Shown one piece after another: positions 36,080 to 47,700 of a DNA stretch of 64,000 nucleotides. The stretch comes from Obelidium mucronatum (Eukaryota; Chytridiomycota; Chytridiomycetes; Chytridiales; Chytriomycetaceae). How positions within the stretch are numbered: position 1 is the first letter of the stretch; each line of letters begins with the position of its first letter. The translations under genes were made by a program, and so were the position numbers. The notes under the pieces were generated by a model that saw only the letters and a program-made list of their open reading frames with translations, had not been told where the DNA came from and did no database searches. The stretch spans positions 234,284 to 298,283 of the forward strand of contig JAIVFH010000039.1 of assembly GCA_025765595.1 (NCBI GenBank). Direction: 5' to 3'.

Positions 36080-38196
36080 TCATCGTTTCTTGCTTGCCAA
36101 ATACTCTCTCATCCGATTATGCCCTTCTATACTCACAGCAAACATTCTCTTTTCATCAGAACTCCACAATACATAGCCGAGACTCCTAAAATATGAATTT
36201 TTTTTTTTAGCGAGAGAGACAGAGAGAGAGAGAGAAACACCATATTACTACCTTGCAAACCCAACAGCCTCCAAATAATCCACATTTCTCGGAAAGTCAA
36301 GATACAAATGCGCCGGCATTGCAACCGCTCTTTTCCGTTCACTCTCCCAAAGCCTGATTTGATCAACAACCGTTGGTGGGAGTTGCTTCTTCATTTCGGG
36401 ATGGGCATGGTTTGTCAGGAATTGACAGATTTGGTCGGCGCTGATTCCATTGTCGTATGCTTGGCGGACACTGTCTCGAGTGAGGACTCCGATTACCATG
36501 TTTGAGAAACGCGCTTTGAGTGATAGGAATAGAGAGAGAACGGCAATTTGTAGAGGAGATGCTGTGTTTTTTTTTGTGAGGAATTGAGATGGCGATATGG
36601 CTTGAAATGGAAACTCAACTGGTATAGGCATACACTTTGAAACTGGATGGCAATACATAAAAAAAAACAAAAGAGATGGTTAGATAATAAAGAAGAAATA
36701 AAAACAACTTCATAACGCGTTACTTTGTTTCAACGATTATGTATCCAGCATCTCCCGTGTCACCGCTGGCTGAGGCACCGGACGTTAACGACGTGGCAAG
36801 CCGTGTTGGATAAAACCGTGAAGATTTCTTTTTTCGTTGATATACAAGCCCAAAGTGTTTCAAATCATCTGTGTGGGGGAAAAGAAGACTCCGTTGTTAC
36901 CAAAAAGAAAGAGAAAAAAGCACCGGTTTTCCACGGCGTTATTTTCCCCCACGAACCCAGCATTTGCTTTTGAGTATCCGTCAAAACGTCCACGGAGTAA
37001 TCCTTGAATAAGAAGAAAAAAAATGAGTTGGATCATAAACAGTGTCCATAAAATTGAAGGTAAAAAAAAAAACCTGTCCAAACTCCAAACTACCCAGCTG
37101 AAATAGAAAGTTCAAAACATCGACAGGATCCATTCCTAGTTTCGGTTCCGCCATTTCCAAATATTGCAGCAAGAAGCCCCTAAATAACCAAACAAAAAAA
37201 AACCATGAGAGTGATGGCTCCACAAAAACAGTTTCGACCAAAAATAGACTGACCAAACTTGCTCATTCACATCTTGCAACAAAAATTGAAACCCCTTGTT
37301 CGTGATTCGCAATTCATCCGATGATCTCATGGCGTTTCTTGCCATTAGCCCTGATCCTTCCATCAATGCCACAACCTGAAACAAAAAGAGCTCAGATTCG
37401 GAAAGAGGAATAAAAACACGGAACGTTTACGGCAAAACAGATTCGCCTTCGGCGATAGAATAGAAAAAAAAAAAAAAAGAACTCACAGCACTCGGTTTCT
37501 TATCTGTTGGTGTTCCAACCAAAAAATGAAGAACAGCTTCCCAGGATTCTCTTGCATAAGTATCCAAGTAATCTGTGGTGATATCCTTTTTATCTTTGGA
37601 GTCTGTTGGCAATCCAAAGCTTGAAGTGTTTCCACTGGGACGGCATAAAAAAAAAAAGAAGATCAGCCTTGCTTTTCAGCCGTAATCGTCCCCCATTACC
37701 CGCCCACTAAAGCGTTCTTAAGGTTCGCTTGATATACCGCGTTTATTTTCAAGACCCCATTTTCGCTGGATGCAATATTGAATTTGAAGAGTGACGCCAA
37801 TGCTTCTTCAAGAGCCCTGAAAAGCATGTTGCGGATTATTTCACGTTAGTGATGATTGAAAGAGACTCACGTCTGTCGCTCCGCATATATCCAGGCGGAA
37901 ACAACAACCATTTCAACGGCACTGACAAATAAAAGACGCATTACGACGTGTTTCGCAAGTGGCTGCAAGAGTCTGCGGCAGACGTTGATTGGTTTTTTCT
38001 TTTAGATCCAAAGGTTGCTGCTTTTATCCATCCATCACAGGACTTTACCGCAACATTGCCAGGCATGTGGCGGGTTGATGGTACAGTCGCGTTAACGTGT
38101 TGCGGTCCAGTGCTTGAATGTGCTGGCGAAGGGTGTTAGTTGCTGTTGTTGTTGTTGTCGTTGGTGGACCAGCGATACCTCTAGTATCGTGGCCAT
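36080..38196 (-). CDS. TFB2: TFIIH core subunit Tfb2 (p52/GTF2H4)
   Basis: Structural subunit that anchors the XPB/Ssl2 translocase in TFIIH for transcription initiation and nucleotide excision repair. About ten small exons. The start (MATILE) splices to [20 protein letters not shown], which matches the family N-terminus. Further blocks are [86 protein letters not shown] and [18 protein letters not shown]. The last exon encodes [20 protein letters not shown] with a stop at 36080. Length, about 450 residues, suits the family. It is divergent from the cPLA2-like gene, with 166 nt between start codons. Confidence 0.92.
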
Positions 38197-38362
38197 AATT
38201 TCTTGAAAGATAAAGTAAATTCAGAATAACTTCACGTAAATCAAGTTTATTGGATTACTATAGCTTACTTTTTATTACAATCTATTTCAGTGTCGTTCCT
38301 TCCTTCTTTGTTTGGGTTTTTCTTGTATTGATATTATTTTTTACAATAATAATGAAAGCACA

Positions 38363-40346
38363 ATGAACCACTTTTCGACCAAGATCAAGGACGCGCTGCC
38401 CGTCTTGCCGCCCGAGCTTGCGCGCCTCCACGAGCGCCTCCGCAGCGCAGTTCTGCAGCGCGTGGCAGCGCTGAAGGCGGCGGCGGTGCAGCTGGACGCG
38501 CGCAGCGAGTTTGTGTTGTTCGCCTTTGGTGCTCAAACAACAGACTAAAAAACAAAAACAAAAACAAAAAAAAAAACAAAAACAAAAAAAAAAACAAAAA
38601 AAAAGACTGCCGCCGCGGCCGCGCGCCGCCGCCGCCGTGCGCCCCGCCGCGCAGCTCGGCGCGCGCGAGGCCGCCTGTGCCGCCGCGCGCGCCGAGTCGC
38701 ACGTGCGGCCGCAGCTGCAGCGCGTCCTCGCCCGCCGGCGCCACGCGCGCTGCGCTGCGGACTCGAAGCTACCCGTCGTCGGCATCGCCGCAAGGTGTCG
38801 TGTTTGTTTTTCTTGCTTTCCGCCAACTTGATCGCAAAACTCACAACGACCCACCGACGTCTTAAAGCGGCGGGGGGACCCGTGCAATGGTTGCAACGCT
38901 CGCTTCGCTGAAGGCAATGCACCAACTCGGCCTTCTGGACTGCTGCCAGTACATGGCGGGCGTGTCCGGGTCAACTTGGGCAATGGCGCACTTGTACAAT
39001 TACCCTCAAAGATTGCCCTCGGATGCATTGCGCTCGGCCCGTTATTCTCTCTCAAAGAACTTTCTCTTGAATCCCATCGAAACTGTCCCAAAAGTAGCCC
39101 TGGCGACTGCGATTGAACGCATAAAAACAGCGAAAAAAGTTAATTTGGTGGACTTGTTCGGCGTCTTACTTACGGCTGCAATCTTGGAAGGCGTTGGAGG
39201 AACGAGTTCTATTCCAAAAATATCGGATCAAGCTTTGGTGGCTGAACTTGGATTGCTCCCATTCCCTATTTATTCTGCAGTTACTTTTAGCGCCGACGAC
39301 GATTCATTATCATCATCCACATCCAATAGCAAAGAAAAATATCAATGGGTTGAATTCAATCCTTTTGAGATGGGCTTTTTGTCTGCTCATTCGCCCAATC
39401 ATGACGGTGTTTGGATTCCAATGGATTCTTTTGGTCGCCATTTTTATGCTGGAGAAGCTGTCTCTAATGATCCAGAGGTCTCATTTGGTATTTTGCTAGG
39501 GTGGGTTGTTGCTGTTGTATCATCTGCCGAAGGCAGTGTTCTTATCGCCAAAGGCGAGTGCATCCGCCGAAGGCGTTTCTCTACCGCCGTAGGCGGTGTG
39601 GTGTCTTTCTAGACCGTTAGGCGGCATAATCTCCTTTTCCCAAACCCTCGTCAGTGCGAACTCAATCAAAAACAAATAGTGTATTCGGTTCAGCATTTAC
39701 AGCGAATCTGCATCGAATCCTCCAAGAACTTGGTCCCGATATCCCACCCGAACTTCTCATCCAAGCGAAAAAAGTCTTGAAATCAAAACTCGATACCACA
39801 CACCCAATCTCTCCCGCCGTCTTCCCGAACCCTGCATACAAGCTCGATTCTTTCAATGATCCCATTACAAACAAACCAGAAATCCCTCTCATGGATAGCG
39901 GGATGGATAACAGTATACCGTTTGCGCCGCTCTTGAATCCTGCGAGAGAGGTGGATATCTTGATTGTATTGGATGCAAGCGCGGATATTGGTTTACATCC
40001 TTTTTTGGAACGTGTCAATCAGTTTATGGAAAATCGAGGGTGTTCGAGTGTCTTATTCCCAAACTCACGCCAAGAGTGCAAGTACGTTAGTAAAGATCAT
40101 ATGCTTCCCTTTAGTGCTCGTGATGCTGGTATGGATGGGCGGATAAAGAAGCCGGAAGTCGTCTATTTGCCACTAGTTGGCGATGCTGCCAAAGCATGGT
40201 ATGCCAAGGCCGGCAACTTTTTGTGGAGCGAAGGTCAAGTTGATTCCATCTCCAGTCTGGCGGCAAGTCATATTTCCGAATCCAAGGATGAGATTGAGAA
40301 TTTGATCATCAAAGTTTGGGAGAAGAAGAACGGTTTTTCTCAATAA
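38363..40346 (+). CDS. cytosolic phospholipase A2 / lysophospholipase-like protein
   Basis: Four exons. The third opens with SGGGTRAMVATLASLKAMHQ (oxyanion glycine loop) and AGVSGSTWAMAHLYN, the nucleophile elbow with Ser in G-x-S-G-S. The catalytic Asp lies in EVDILIVLDASADIG in the last exon. Members hydrolyse the sn-2 or sn-1 ester of phospholipids with a Ser-Asp dyad. The third intron (39501-39679) was set to give SFGILLG-VFGSAFTANL, the family consensus, and holds GC palindromes. The 5' part is unusual. Exon 1 (MNHFSTKIKDALPVLPPELA) is followed by an A/C-only intron and an extremely GC-rich exon, so the exact exon 1/2 junction is uncertain. Likely soluble or peripheral on membranes. Confidence 0.85.
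39524..39622. repeat. cluster of short GC palindromes inside a cPLA2 intron
   Basis: Within the 179-nt intron there are several variants of a CCGCCGAAGGCGG-type palindrome (TGCCGAAGGCAG, ATCGCCAAAGGCGAG, CCGCCGAAGGCG, TACCGCCGTAGGCGGT). The same family forms the large array in the GatB intron at 53060-53570. Confidence 0.8.
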
Positions 40347-40469
40347 TAATAATACAAATTTTTTCCGTTTATTCCTTTTTGTATTTATTAAATTAAAAAA
40401 AAACATATCCTTAAAAACACTGCAACTAACTACTACACAAGTCAAATCCAAAACACACCCAAAATTCTT

Positions 40470-42182
40470 CTAAAACAAGCCTCCTGAGTCTCCTCCAAAC
40501 CCAAACAATCCACCACTACCACCATTCCCACTACCCGTCAATCCATTCAACAAATTCATCACGTCATTGCTTCCTCCGTCATTGTTTTGAAGCGCACTTT
40601 GAGCGGCAAACAACAGTTCGGGTGGAATCATGTTTGGATCAGCAGGGAGAGGAGGAGGTGGTGGTGGGGGCGGGAGAGTCATAATATCCATGGCATTCAC
40701 GTCTACTGATGGAGGAGAGAGCGGAGACACTGATGGTGTGTGGGCCTCGAAATCCATTTCTTTGGTGGCGGCCGCTGGTGGAGCATGGGCTTGGAACGAT
40801 GAAACAGACGTATTGGTAGGTGGGGGCGGCGGTTGAAGAACGGCTGTTTGGTGAAAGTCTTTGTTGATGCTCGCGATTGGATTGTTTGCCGTGAGGTCCT
40901 ATTTCAATCAATCAACAACCAAAACAAAAGAATCGTTTGGGTTTTGATAGTAAAAAAAATTGCTGTTTTTTTTTTTTACCTGCATAGCATCAACAATCTT
41001 GGAACACGCAGATTCTTCAGTGCTAATCCACTTTTTCAAATCCTCAATCAATTTCTTGCGCTCACTGAGTTCGCTGGTCAAGGCCATCGTTAGGGCATTG
41101 ACTTGAGATGTTATAATCGCAGGGTCTAATGATGGTTCCGCAGTAGAAATTGTTTTTTCAAGGTGCATACGGTTAGTGTGGAGGTGTTTGATGGTATCCG
41201 TGTGATGCAAGATGGTCTTGACCTGTTCACATATCAAGGGGGACAACAAGAATCAGTTACGCGAAAAATACCAAAAAAAATCTTGCAAAGTTTGAGCCTT
41301 GTCATGTTTTCCACAAACACCGTCTTACGTACCGTGTCATTATGGTGATGATGTTGTGGATGCAATGACTGGTTGTGTGCTGAAGAAGAAGAGGATTTTG
41401 TCGGACTTGCAGGAGGGTTTCTACTTCCACCACTGGCGCTAGATGACGACGACGGCCTTTGCTCCTTCTTCTTTGCTGACTCTGAACCACCACCACCACC
41501 CACATGACGCTTCAACTCGGCCACAAACTCACGAGCGTAAACACCACGTTCATCCCAAATAGTCAACAATCTGCGGACTTTTGCATTCAATTCGGGAGGC
41601 GCCTGTGCGGAAAAGAGCTTGAGAGAGTTGGGAAGGACTTTGGCGTATTCTTTGGCGTAATCGTCGGCTTTTTTGCGAGAGACTTGAAGGACGTCGTTGG
41701 CGAGATGGAGGAATGCGAGTTTTCTGCTGGTGGAAACTGGTGTTGTGCATGTGTTTTTTTTTTGTGTGGTTGTGTGTGTGTTTTGAAGGAGATCAAAAAC
41801 GATGCGGACTGAATCAAGGAGGATAAGGGAAACAATGAGGCGGGGGAAAGAGCAAGTGCAGAAAAGGGAAAACGGGTGTATGACAGTAAACGGGAGCGAG
41901 GAGCGAGTGAGGTGGGTGACTCATGTGCCGCAGTTACCTTTACTGAACTCGGCAGCCCAGACCTGAACCGCTTCAGGAGCATTCTTCCGATGAAAAATCA
42001 GCCCTATTAAGTTGGTTAGCGGTCAAGTTTTGCGGTGCATCAAGAGTTGGCCACTTGTTTTTGCCCGCCCATCCGCCCTTCCCGCACCACAGATAGAACT
42101 TACAATGTGACAGAAGATTGATTGAGTCCTGGGTATCGGCAAGTTTTCCCAGTTTAGACTCAAGACTGGAATCTGTGTACAT
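40470..42182 (-). CDS. CID-domain RNA polymerase II CTD-binding protein (Rtt103/RPRD-like)
   Basis: About seven exons. The N-terminal CID reads LGKLADTQDSINLLSHW, LIFHRKNAPEAVQVWAAEFS, RKLAFLHLANDVLQVSRKKA and VRRLLTIWDERGVYAREF. CID proteins of this class bind phosphorylated RNA polymerase II C-terminal repeats and act in transcription termination. A low-complexity Ser/His linker follows, then a coiled-coil segment (VKTILHHTDTIKHLHTNRMH to WISTEESACSKIVDAMQ). The C-terminal tail is proline-rich with a Gly/Phe-rich end. The start at 42182 (MYTDSSLESK) gives the canonical spacing to the CID. Yeast Rtt103 and human RPRD1 share the CID-coil layout; I do not claim strict orthology. Confidence 0.88.
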
Positions 42183-42262
42183 GGCTTTTCTGTGTTCTTT
42201 ATTGGTTTATCGATTTTATTATTTTATATGGACTTTTTTATTTACTTTTGTTTTTTGTTTCT

Positions 42263-43663
42263 TTAACGTAGTTTGGTGAACCGAATGTGCAGTGGTTCCA
42301 ACGGCTCCACGTGTTTCATTGTGAACTTACGTTTAGAACCTAACGTGCAACCTGAATCGAATTCCATTTCAAAACGCGTCAACAAAACACAAATCACCGT
42401 CTTCAACTCCAAAATTCCAAAGTGTCGACCAGGACAAACTGTCCGACTTCCACCGAATACAACGTAATCACTGCTTGCTGATGTTGAATGCTTGTTACTT
42501 GACAGCCACTGGCTGGCATTAAAGGCGCCTTCTGTTTCAGATCCATCCCAATATGCCTTCCCATGAAGATTCGCTCCATAAACAAGCAGAGTGCTTCCTT
42601 TCTTTATCCGAAATCCACCCAAAACCGTGTCTGACTCCGCAACACGAACGGTGCTGATGGGTTTCGCATTCTGGAATAATGATTCGCGAACAAAAGAATC
42701 GAGGAGGACCATTTTAGCCAAATTGATTCGGGTAAGTTCAGGATGTTGTTCCTCTGATGAAACAATATCATTCCACCCTTCCCCCAGCGTTTCCACCATT
42801 TCCCGGCGCAACCTTTGCTGCAGATCCTTGTCAAGAGCAAGTTCGTACAAAATATTTGTGAGGGCAAGTGATGTGTTGCGCATGGCTGCAACAACCAATA
42901 AGAGACTCTGCGATACCAAATTCTCATCGTTTGGTTCTTCTTGCACCATCATTTGTAGTAAATCCATACTAACTGTCGAGGGGGAATCGCTAAACTCTTG
43001 CAATCGCCTTTCTTTGATTCTCGGAATCAACAGGCGTGTCATTTCTCGTGTCGCCGCATGTAAGGGATACAGGAAAAATACAACGATCGGCACCAGCCAC
43101 GATGGAAGCACCGTTGTCAGCATTGCGATTATTTCGGCATATATGAAATATGTCTTGAAGATTCTTATAATCGCGGGTTCGTGGGCCAGTGAGTCGCCCA
43201 GGAAGGCGTGGGACGAGAGAGACGCCACAAGAGACAACGCGAAATCGGCAACATTCGCTTCTCGGTACGCCTGCTCGTGGTGCATTCTTTTGCGCACGTA
43301 TTCAGTGGCAGTGGTGCGGATAGTTTGCGCCAGGTGATCCAGCTCGGCGGCCTGGAAACGGCGCCGCAAAATCGCGGGATTGCGCCCGTCCGTGTGAACT
43401 TTGGCCCCATTTTTCAGGAAGCAGTCAAAACGCATCGTTTCTAGCCCGCCGAGAGATAGCGACAAGGCATCGTTGTGCATCAAAGCGGCAAGGGTGGCTT
43501 TGTCAGCCGCATCAACTACAACAAATGTTTTGCCCAGCACGCGGATCCGAAACACTGGGCCCAGGATCGCACTGCTGCCGCTCAGAAACGGAATCGGATT
43601 GTTTGCTATTTGCTTCGCATTTCCGAGTAGGAAGCTGGGTTGGTGAACAAGCGGTGGCTCCAT
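42263..43663 (-). CDS. atypical cytochrome P450, CYP7/CYP8-like
   Basis: A single uninterrupted frame of 466 residues, unlike the intron-rich neighbours. The heme-thiolate motif is intact: FGGSRTVCPGRHFG with Cys about 410. The I-helix reads VVAAMRNTSLALTNIL, with the Asn-Thr of CYP7/CYP8-type enzymes instead of the usual acid-Thr pair. The K-helix ExxR motif reads ESLF (Glu 327, Phe 330), so the Arg is missing. The PERF-like region reads FNASQW (Gln about 385), so its Arg is missing too. No N-terminal membrane anchor is visible before HQPSFLLGNAKQ; hydrophobic stretches occur near residues 180-205. Substrate unknown. It could be a non-monooxygenase P450 or a decaying gene, although no frameshift or stop is seen. 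Confidence 0.85.
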   Translation of the reverse strand: MEPPLVHQPSFLLGNAKQIANNPIPFLSGSSAILGPVFRIRVLGKTFVVVDAADKATLAALMHNDALSLSLGGLETMRFDCFLKNGAKVHTDGRNPAILRRRFQAAELDHLAQTIRTTATEYVRKRMHHEQAYREANVADFALSLVASLSSHAFLGDSLAHEPAIIRIFKTYFIYAEIIAMLTTVLPSWLVPIVVFFLYPLHAATREMTRLLIPRIKERRLQEFSDSPSTVSMDLLQMMVQEEPNDENLVSQSLLLVVAAMRNTSLALTNILYELALDKDLQQRLRREMVETLGEGWNDIVSSEEQHPELTRINLAKMVLLDSFVRESLFQNAKPISTVRVAESDTVLGGFRIKKGSTLLVYGANLHGKAYWDGSETEGAFNASQWLSSNKHSTSASSDYVVFGGSRTVCPGRHFGILELKTVICVLLTRFEMEFDSGCTLGSKRKFTMKHVEPLEPLHIRFTKLR

Positions 43664-43736
43664 CGTTTGTTTTTATAAGGATTTAGTTTTATCACCATCC
43701 GTTTATTTTACGGCACGAAACCCTTCATCAAAGTGA

Positions 43737-44591
43737 TCAAACATCAACCCAATCCAACAACCCATCCGGCTTCCGCTCTAAATCCAGAGACCACCTCTCC
43801 TTCACTTTCTGCTTCCCATTCCACGAACGAAATGTGCGACGCACTTTTGCTGGGTCAACACTCATTTCTTGAACACGAGAGTAAATCGCAGGAAGTCCGC
43901 ACATGAAAATATGAGCATCCTAATAATCTGTGAGATTTTGACAACTATGAAAAGAAAAAGAGTATTTTACCTGCTTAAATCGATTAACGTCTGCATTGAG
44001 GAGGCAAAGGTTTTCCGTCACAGTCAACCCTCCATGCGACCGTGGGAATATATGCTCAATGTCATATGCAAGTGGACCAGCAGATTCAGGCTTATTATGT
44101 CGCTTGCAAACGAGGCCCCCAAGAACATCGAGGCGAAATGAATCCGGATTAAAGCCCTCGGCGATTGGAGCATTTTTCCAGATTGCCTTCCGCTGCGCTT
44201 GGGTTGGCTGGTTGGGACATCGCAGAGATGCATCGACTTTCCGGTAAGATGGATTCTTGCGGATCAATGAGAACATCTGAAGAGCCGTTTTGTGTCGTTG
44301 GTATGCGCTCTTTTTGTAACGGTGCATGAAGTGCGGGTCTTTGACTTTCTCGGTGAATGGAATCAATAGAGACTGATCGGCAACTGCTGTAATAGCGGGG
44401 GCAGGATCGTATTTGACAGAAACCTGCTGTTCCTTCAGTTTGATGGCAATGGATCTCTGTTCCGAGTGACGCAACTTTTTCAGATCGACAGTGTGAGTAG
44501 TTCCTTCCTTCACATTTACTCGCACGCCATAGAAGGGTGAAAGGCATTTGAGACCAGCATATTGAAACTTCAAGCGCAAGGCTTCAAACAT
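43737..44591 (-). CDS. HNH-nuclease-domain protein
   Basis: Two exons; the intron lies just upstream of 43921. The first exon encodes a basic N-terminal region and ends with an HNH core (YDIEHIFPRSHGGLTVTENL, followed by NADVNRFKQ). The second encodes DAHIFMCGLPAIYSRVQEMS and a basic tail, with a stop at 43737. The His, Asn and His/Asn positions of the beta-beta-alpha metal fold are present. The family acts on DNA or RNA; this protein's target is unknown. It starts MFEALRLKFQYAG. No adjacent transposase, intein or intron-homing context is seen, so it may be a domesticated nuclease or a transferred gene. It lies 73 nt downstream of the P450 start region on the same strand. Confidence 0.75.
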
Positions 44592-44752
44592 TTGAAATTA
44601 GATTTTTGGAATTAGAAGAAAGAAAAAAAGTACTTTTTACTCCGAAGAGATATGTGATAATAATGTAGTAACAATGTTTTTGTAAACTTTCAAGAGTCAA
44701 AAAAGAAAATAACAAAACAAAACAAAAAAACGAGTAAACAAGAAAAACCAAA

Positions 44753-47700
44753 CTACTCTACAGAAGGGTCATTCAATGCAATGGGTTGTGAAGTAACCCG
44801 TGCCCTCTGTCTCCCCCGACTCACAGAAGATCGCATCGATCCTGTGTCTACGCCATCATTTGATGGACTCCCAAACTTCATCTCCAAATCTACACCAGCA
44901 CCACTGGCCACAACAGACCCTGTTCCAGGCCCAACTGCCTGATGAGACGATGTTATTGATGGAGAGTACGGCTGCTGGTCCCCACCAATAATGGAGCTAT
45001 TCTCACTCCCAATACCAACACCTGGAATCACAAGCTTCCCTGAAATTCCTTCCACCAACAAAGATGACGTCAAATGAGTTTTCCGCCTCTGCCTCTTCTC
45101 ATCGTTCATTCGCGCTGCAGTAACCTCCACTGAACGCCTCACGTTGCCAGCAACTGTAATTCCTCCATAGCCAAACGTTTCAAGTGGATCTACTGACTGC
45201 AATACACTGCTGTTTGCGTCGCTCGCTGGGTGGCTTCCAACTCCGGAACTACCACCAATCGAAATAGAGGCAGAGTTGGCGCCAACACCCATTCCAAATT
45301 GATTGATGCTGCTGCTGTTGTTGATACTGTTGTTCATGTTGTTGTTGCCGCTGTTGTTGTTGGTGTTGCTGCCACTCAATGATACGTGACTTGAAGACGC
45401 CCTGTTGGCAATCAGGCCAACATCAAAGCGACTCATGTCGTTAAAAATCTCATCATCGTCATCCTCATCGTCATCCCCATGGTATCTATGATCCCCTCCA
45501 TTATCATCCTCATCCCCAACTTCTCTTCCTTCGTCATCATCAATATCGCTATGATACGAACGGTATCCACCATGCGAACTATATTCATCGCCATAAGATT
45601 CTCGGTAACTACCGGGAATCCTGCTGCTTGTGCCTTCGTTTGGAACAAGATCCAAAACGTCTCCAATCGAGTCCTTTTCGGAATCACTGAATCGGTGGCC
45701 ACGGAACGAAGGATGAAACACATCTCGTAGAGATCTTCCGCCTCCAATACCACCACCACCGCCGCCGCCGCCGCCGCCGCCGCCACTTTCGTAATTGTAT
45801 TTCCGAAGAGGTCCAAAGCTTTCATCTTCAGATACAACACTCGCCCGATCTGATGGCGCTGCCGCAATGGATTCGTCCTTTTCAAATTCAATTTGTCCAA
45901 ACACCCAGTCTGCGTACACAATCAGGATTTCAACAACAATGCATTGTTTCGGCAGATCATCGAGTGCCTTTTGGATGGAATCCAAGTTTTGTGCGTAGAA
46001 AATACTTTGACTGAAAATAACGGCAACATTCCTGACATCCATTTTGTTGGAGGCTGAAAATGTAGACACACGATGCAAGTGCTGACACAAGAACTTTAAA
46101 GTTTCGAAATTCTCGGTTGGTAGTTGGTGAACGATATCTTGCACTGCAATCATTCGATCTCGCCAATCACTCAGCTCTAATCATCAAAAAAAAAACCAGG
46201 GTTAATAATTAACAGCGTTTTCTTACCCAACCAAAAAACAAGAGAAAATTTTCACATACCTGCTGCAGCTATAAACGCATCATACAAATCAAAAGTAGTA
46301 ACAGGTTCCATTTTGGGAGGAATCCCTTTCCTCAAAAACGACTTTACAACACCAGCAACAACATGCACGTCATTATCGTACAAACTTCCACTGCTGAACG
46401 CCGACGATCCGATAATTGTATCTTCAGCACGACGAGATTTACGCACTGTCGGGGCTGGCCGTTGCGCAACAGACTTGGTCGCCTTCCCCGTCGCCGGACT
46501 GTTTTGGCCCAATAACAATGCAGTGCTTGACGCCGTGTTGGTTTTCCATCGATCTGGTGTGGATCCTGCGTTCAACTCCATAATCTTGGACATTGGTCCC
46601 GACGCGATTGCAGCCAGCGCCTCGGCATCAAAGCTGGATCGAGAAGAGGAGATGGTTTCCGTCAAAGAAAGACGGGATTCGCGCCGTCTCTTGGAAACAG
46701 GGCTATCAGAAATGAAAGGAGAAGAGAGTGACGCAATAATATGACTGTCAGGTGGCGGGTACAAATGAACTTTTGTTGGGTCCGCTTCAAAGAGGCGCTC
46801 CAATCGTTGAACAGTGGTAGCACTTCCAGAAACACGGTACAGCCCTTCTACTTCAAGACCTACAGCAACAAGAAAACACCCAAGAGTCAATTCCAAAATC
46901 GAAAAAAAAGAGAAAAAAAAAAACACCCACCAATCTCCTCAATCAACTTAATACACTTCCTCAACACAAGCGGAACATCACCAGTCCATTCAAGACCACT
47001 TCGATACGTCCCATTTCCACTAACAAACGTTCCCGTACTCAACCGTTTATCTCCTTTCGCTTTCGTCGGGACTCGTCGCATGGAAGAAGTGTTGCTGACT
47101 GTGGTTGGATTCCTTCGCATCAATAACCCATTTCCACCAGTCAACCCAGCAAACCCAAGGCCAAACGACGGTCGAGACGGCGTTGCGGCGACTTTTTTCG
47201 TTCCAGACAAGTTTGTATTGGATGGTGGCCTCGCTGCCATACCAGAACTACTCGCCTTACTCAGAATACCAGTATTTCCAGATGCATTGCCAGCAGGTCC
47301 ACTGCCACCACCAGAATTGGGACCACTTCCGGCAACATTTCCGCCGCCGCCACCACCAGTCTTGTTCTGGAAGAACGGAAAGAACTTGCGCAGCTCCTGA
47401 TTCTCCGAAGATATCATGGAAGTCTTGGACACACTGTGAGACATGGCTCGTTTACGTACAAGACTCAATTCACTGGAATCAGGAAAAGGAACAACCACAT
47501 TCGTGGGCGACGATGGACTCTCTGGCGGGAACACAGCATTTGGATCATATATGGGAGGATCACTTCTAGTCCGGCTTCTCCAAGGGAAAGCACTCACAGA
47601 CGTGCTCATCGTTGGTGGAGATAAGGGAGAAGGCTCCATTGGCTTGTAAGCGCTCGCTCCACGCAGTCCAGATCTTTGGTTCAATAACGGTGCACTCCCC

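Noticed and set aside
38282..39091. 269-codon minus-strand frame over the start of the cPLA2-like gene
   Set aside because: Composition is that of an antisense GC-rich and poly-Phe shadow, and the plus strand carries the conserved lipase motifs.
42591..43337. 248-codon plus-strand frame over the P450
   Set aside because: It is antisense to a clearly recognisable P450 and shows no protein family signal.
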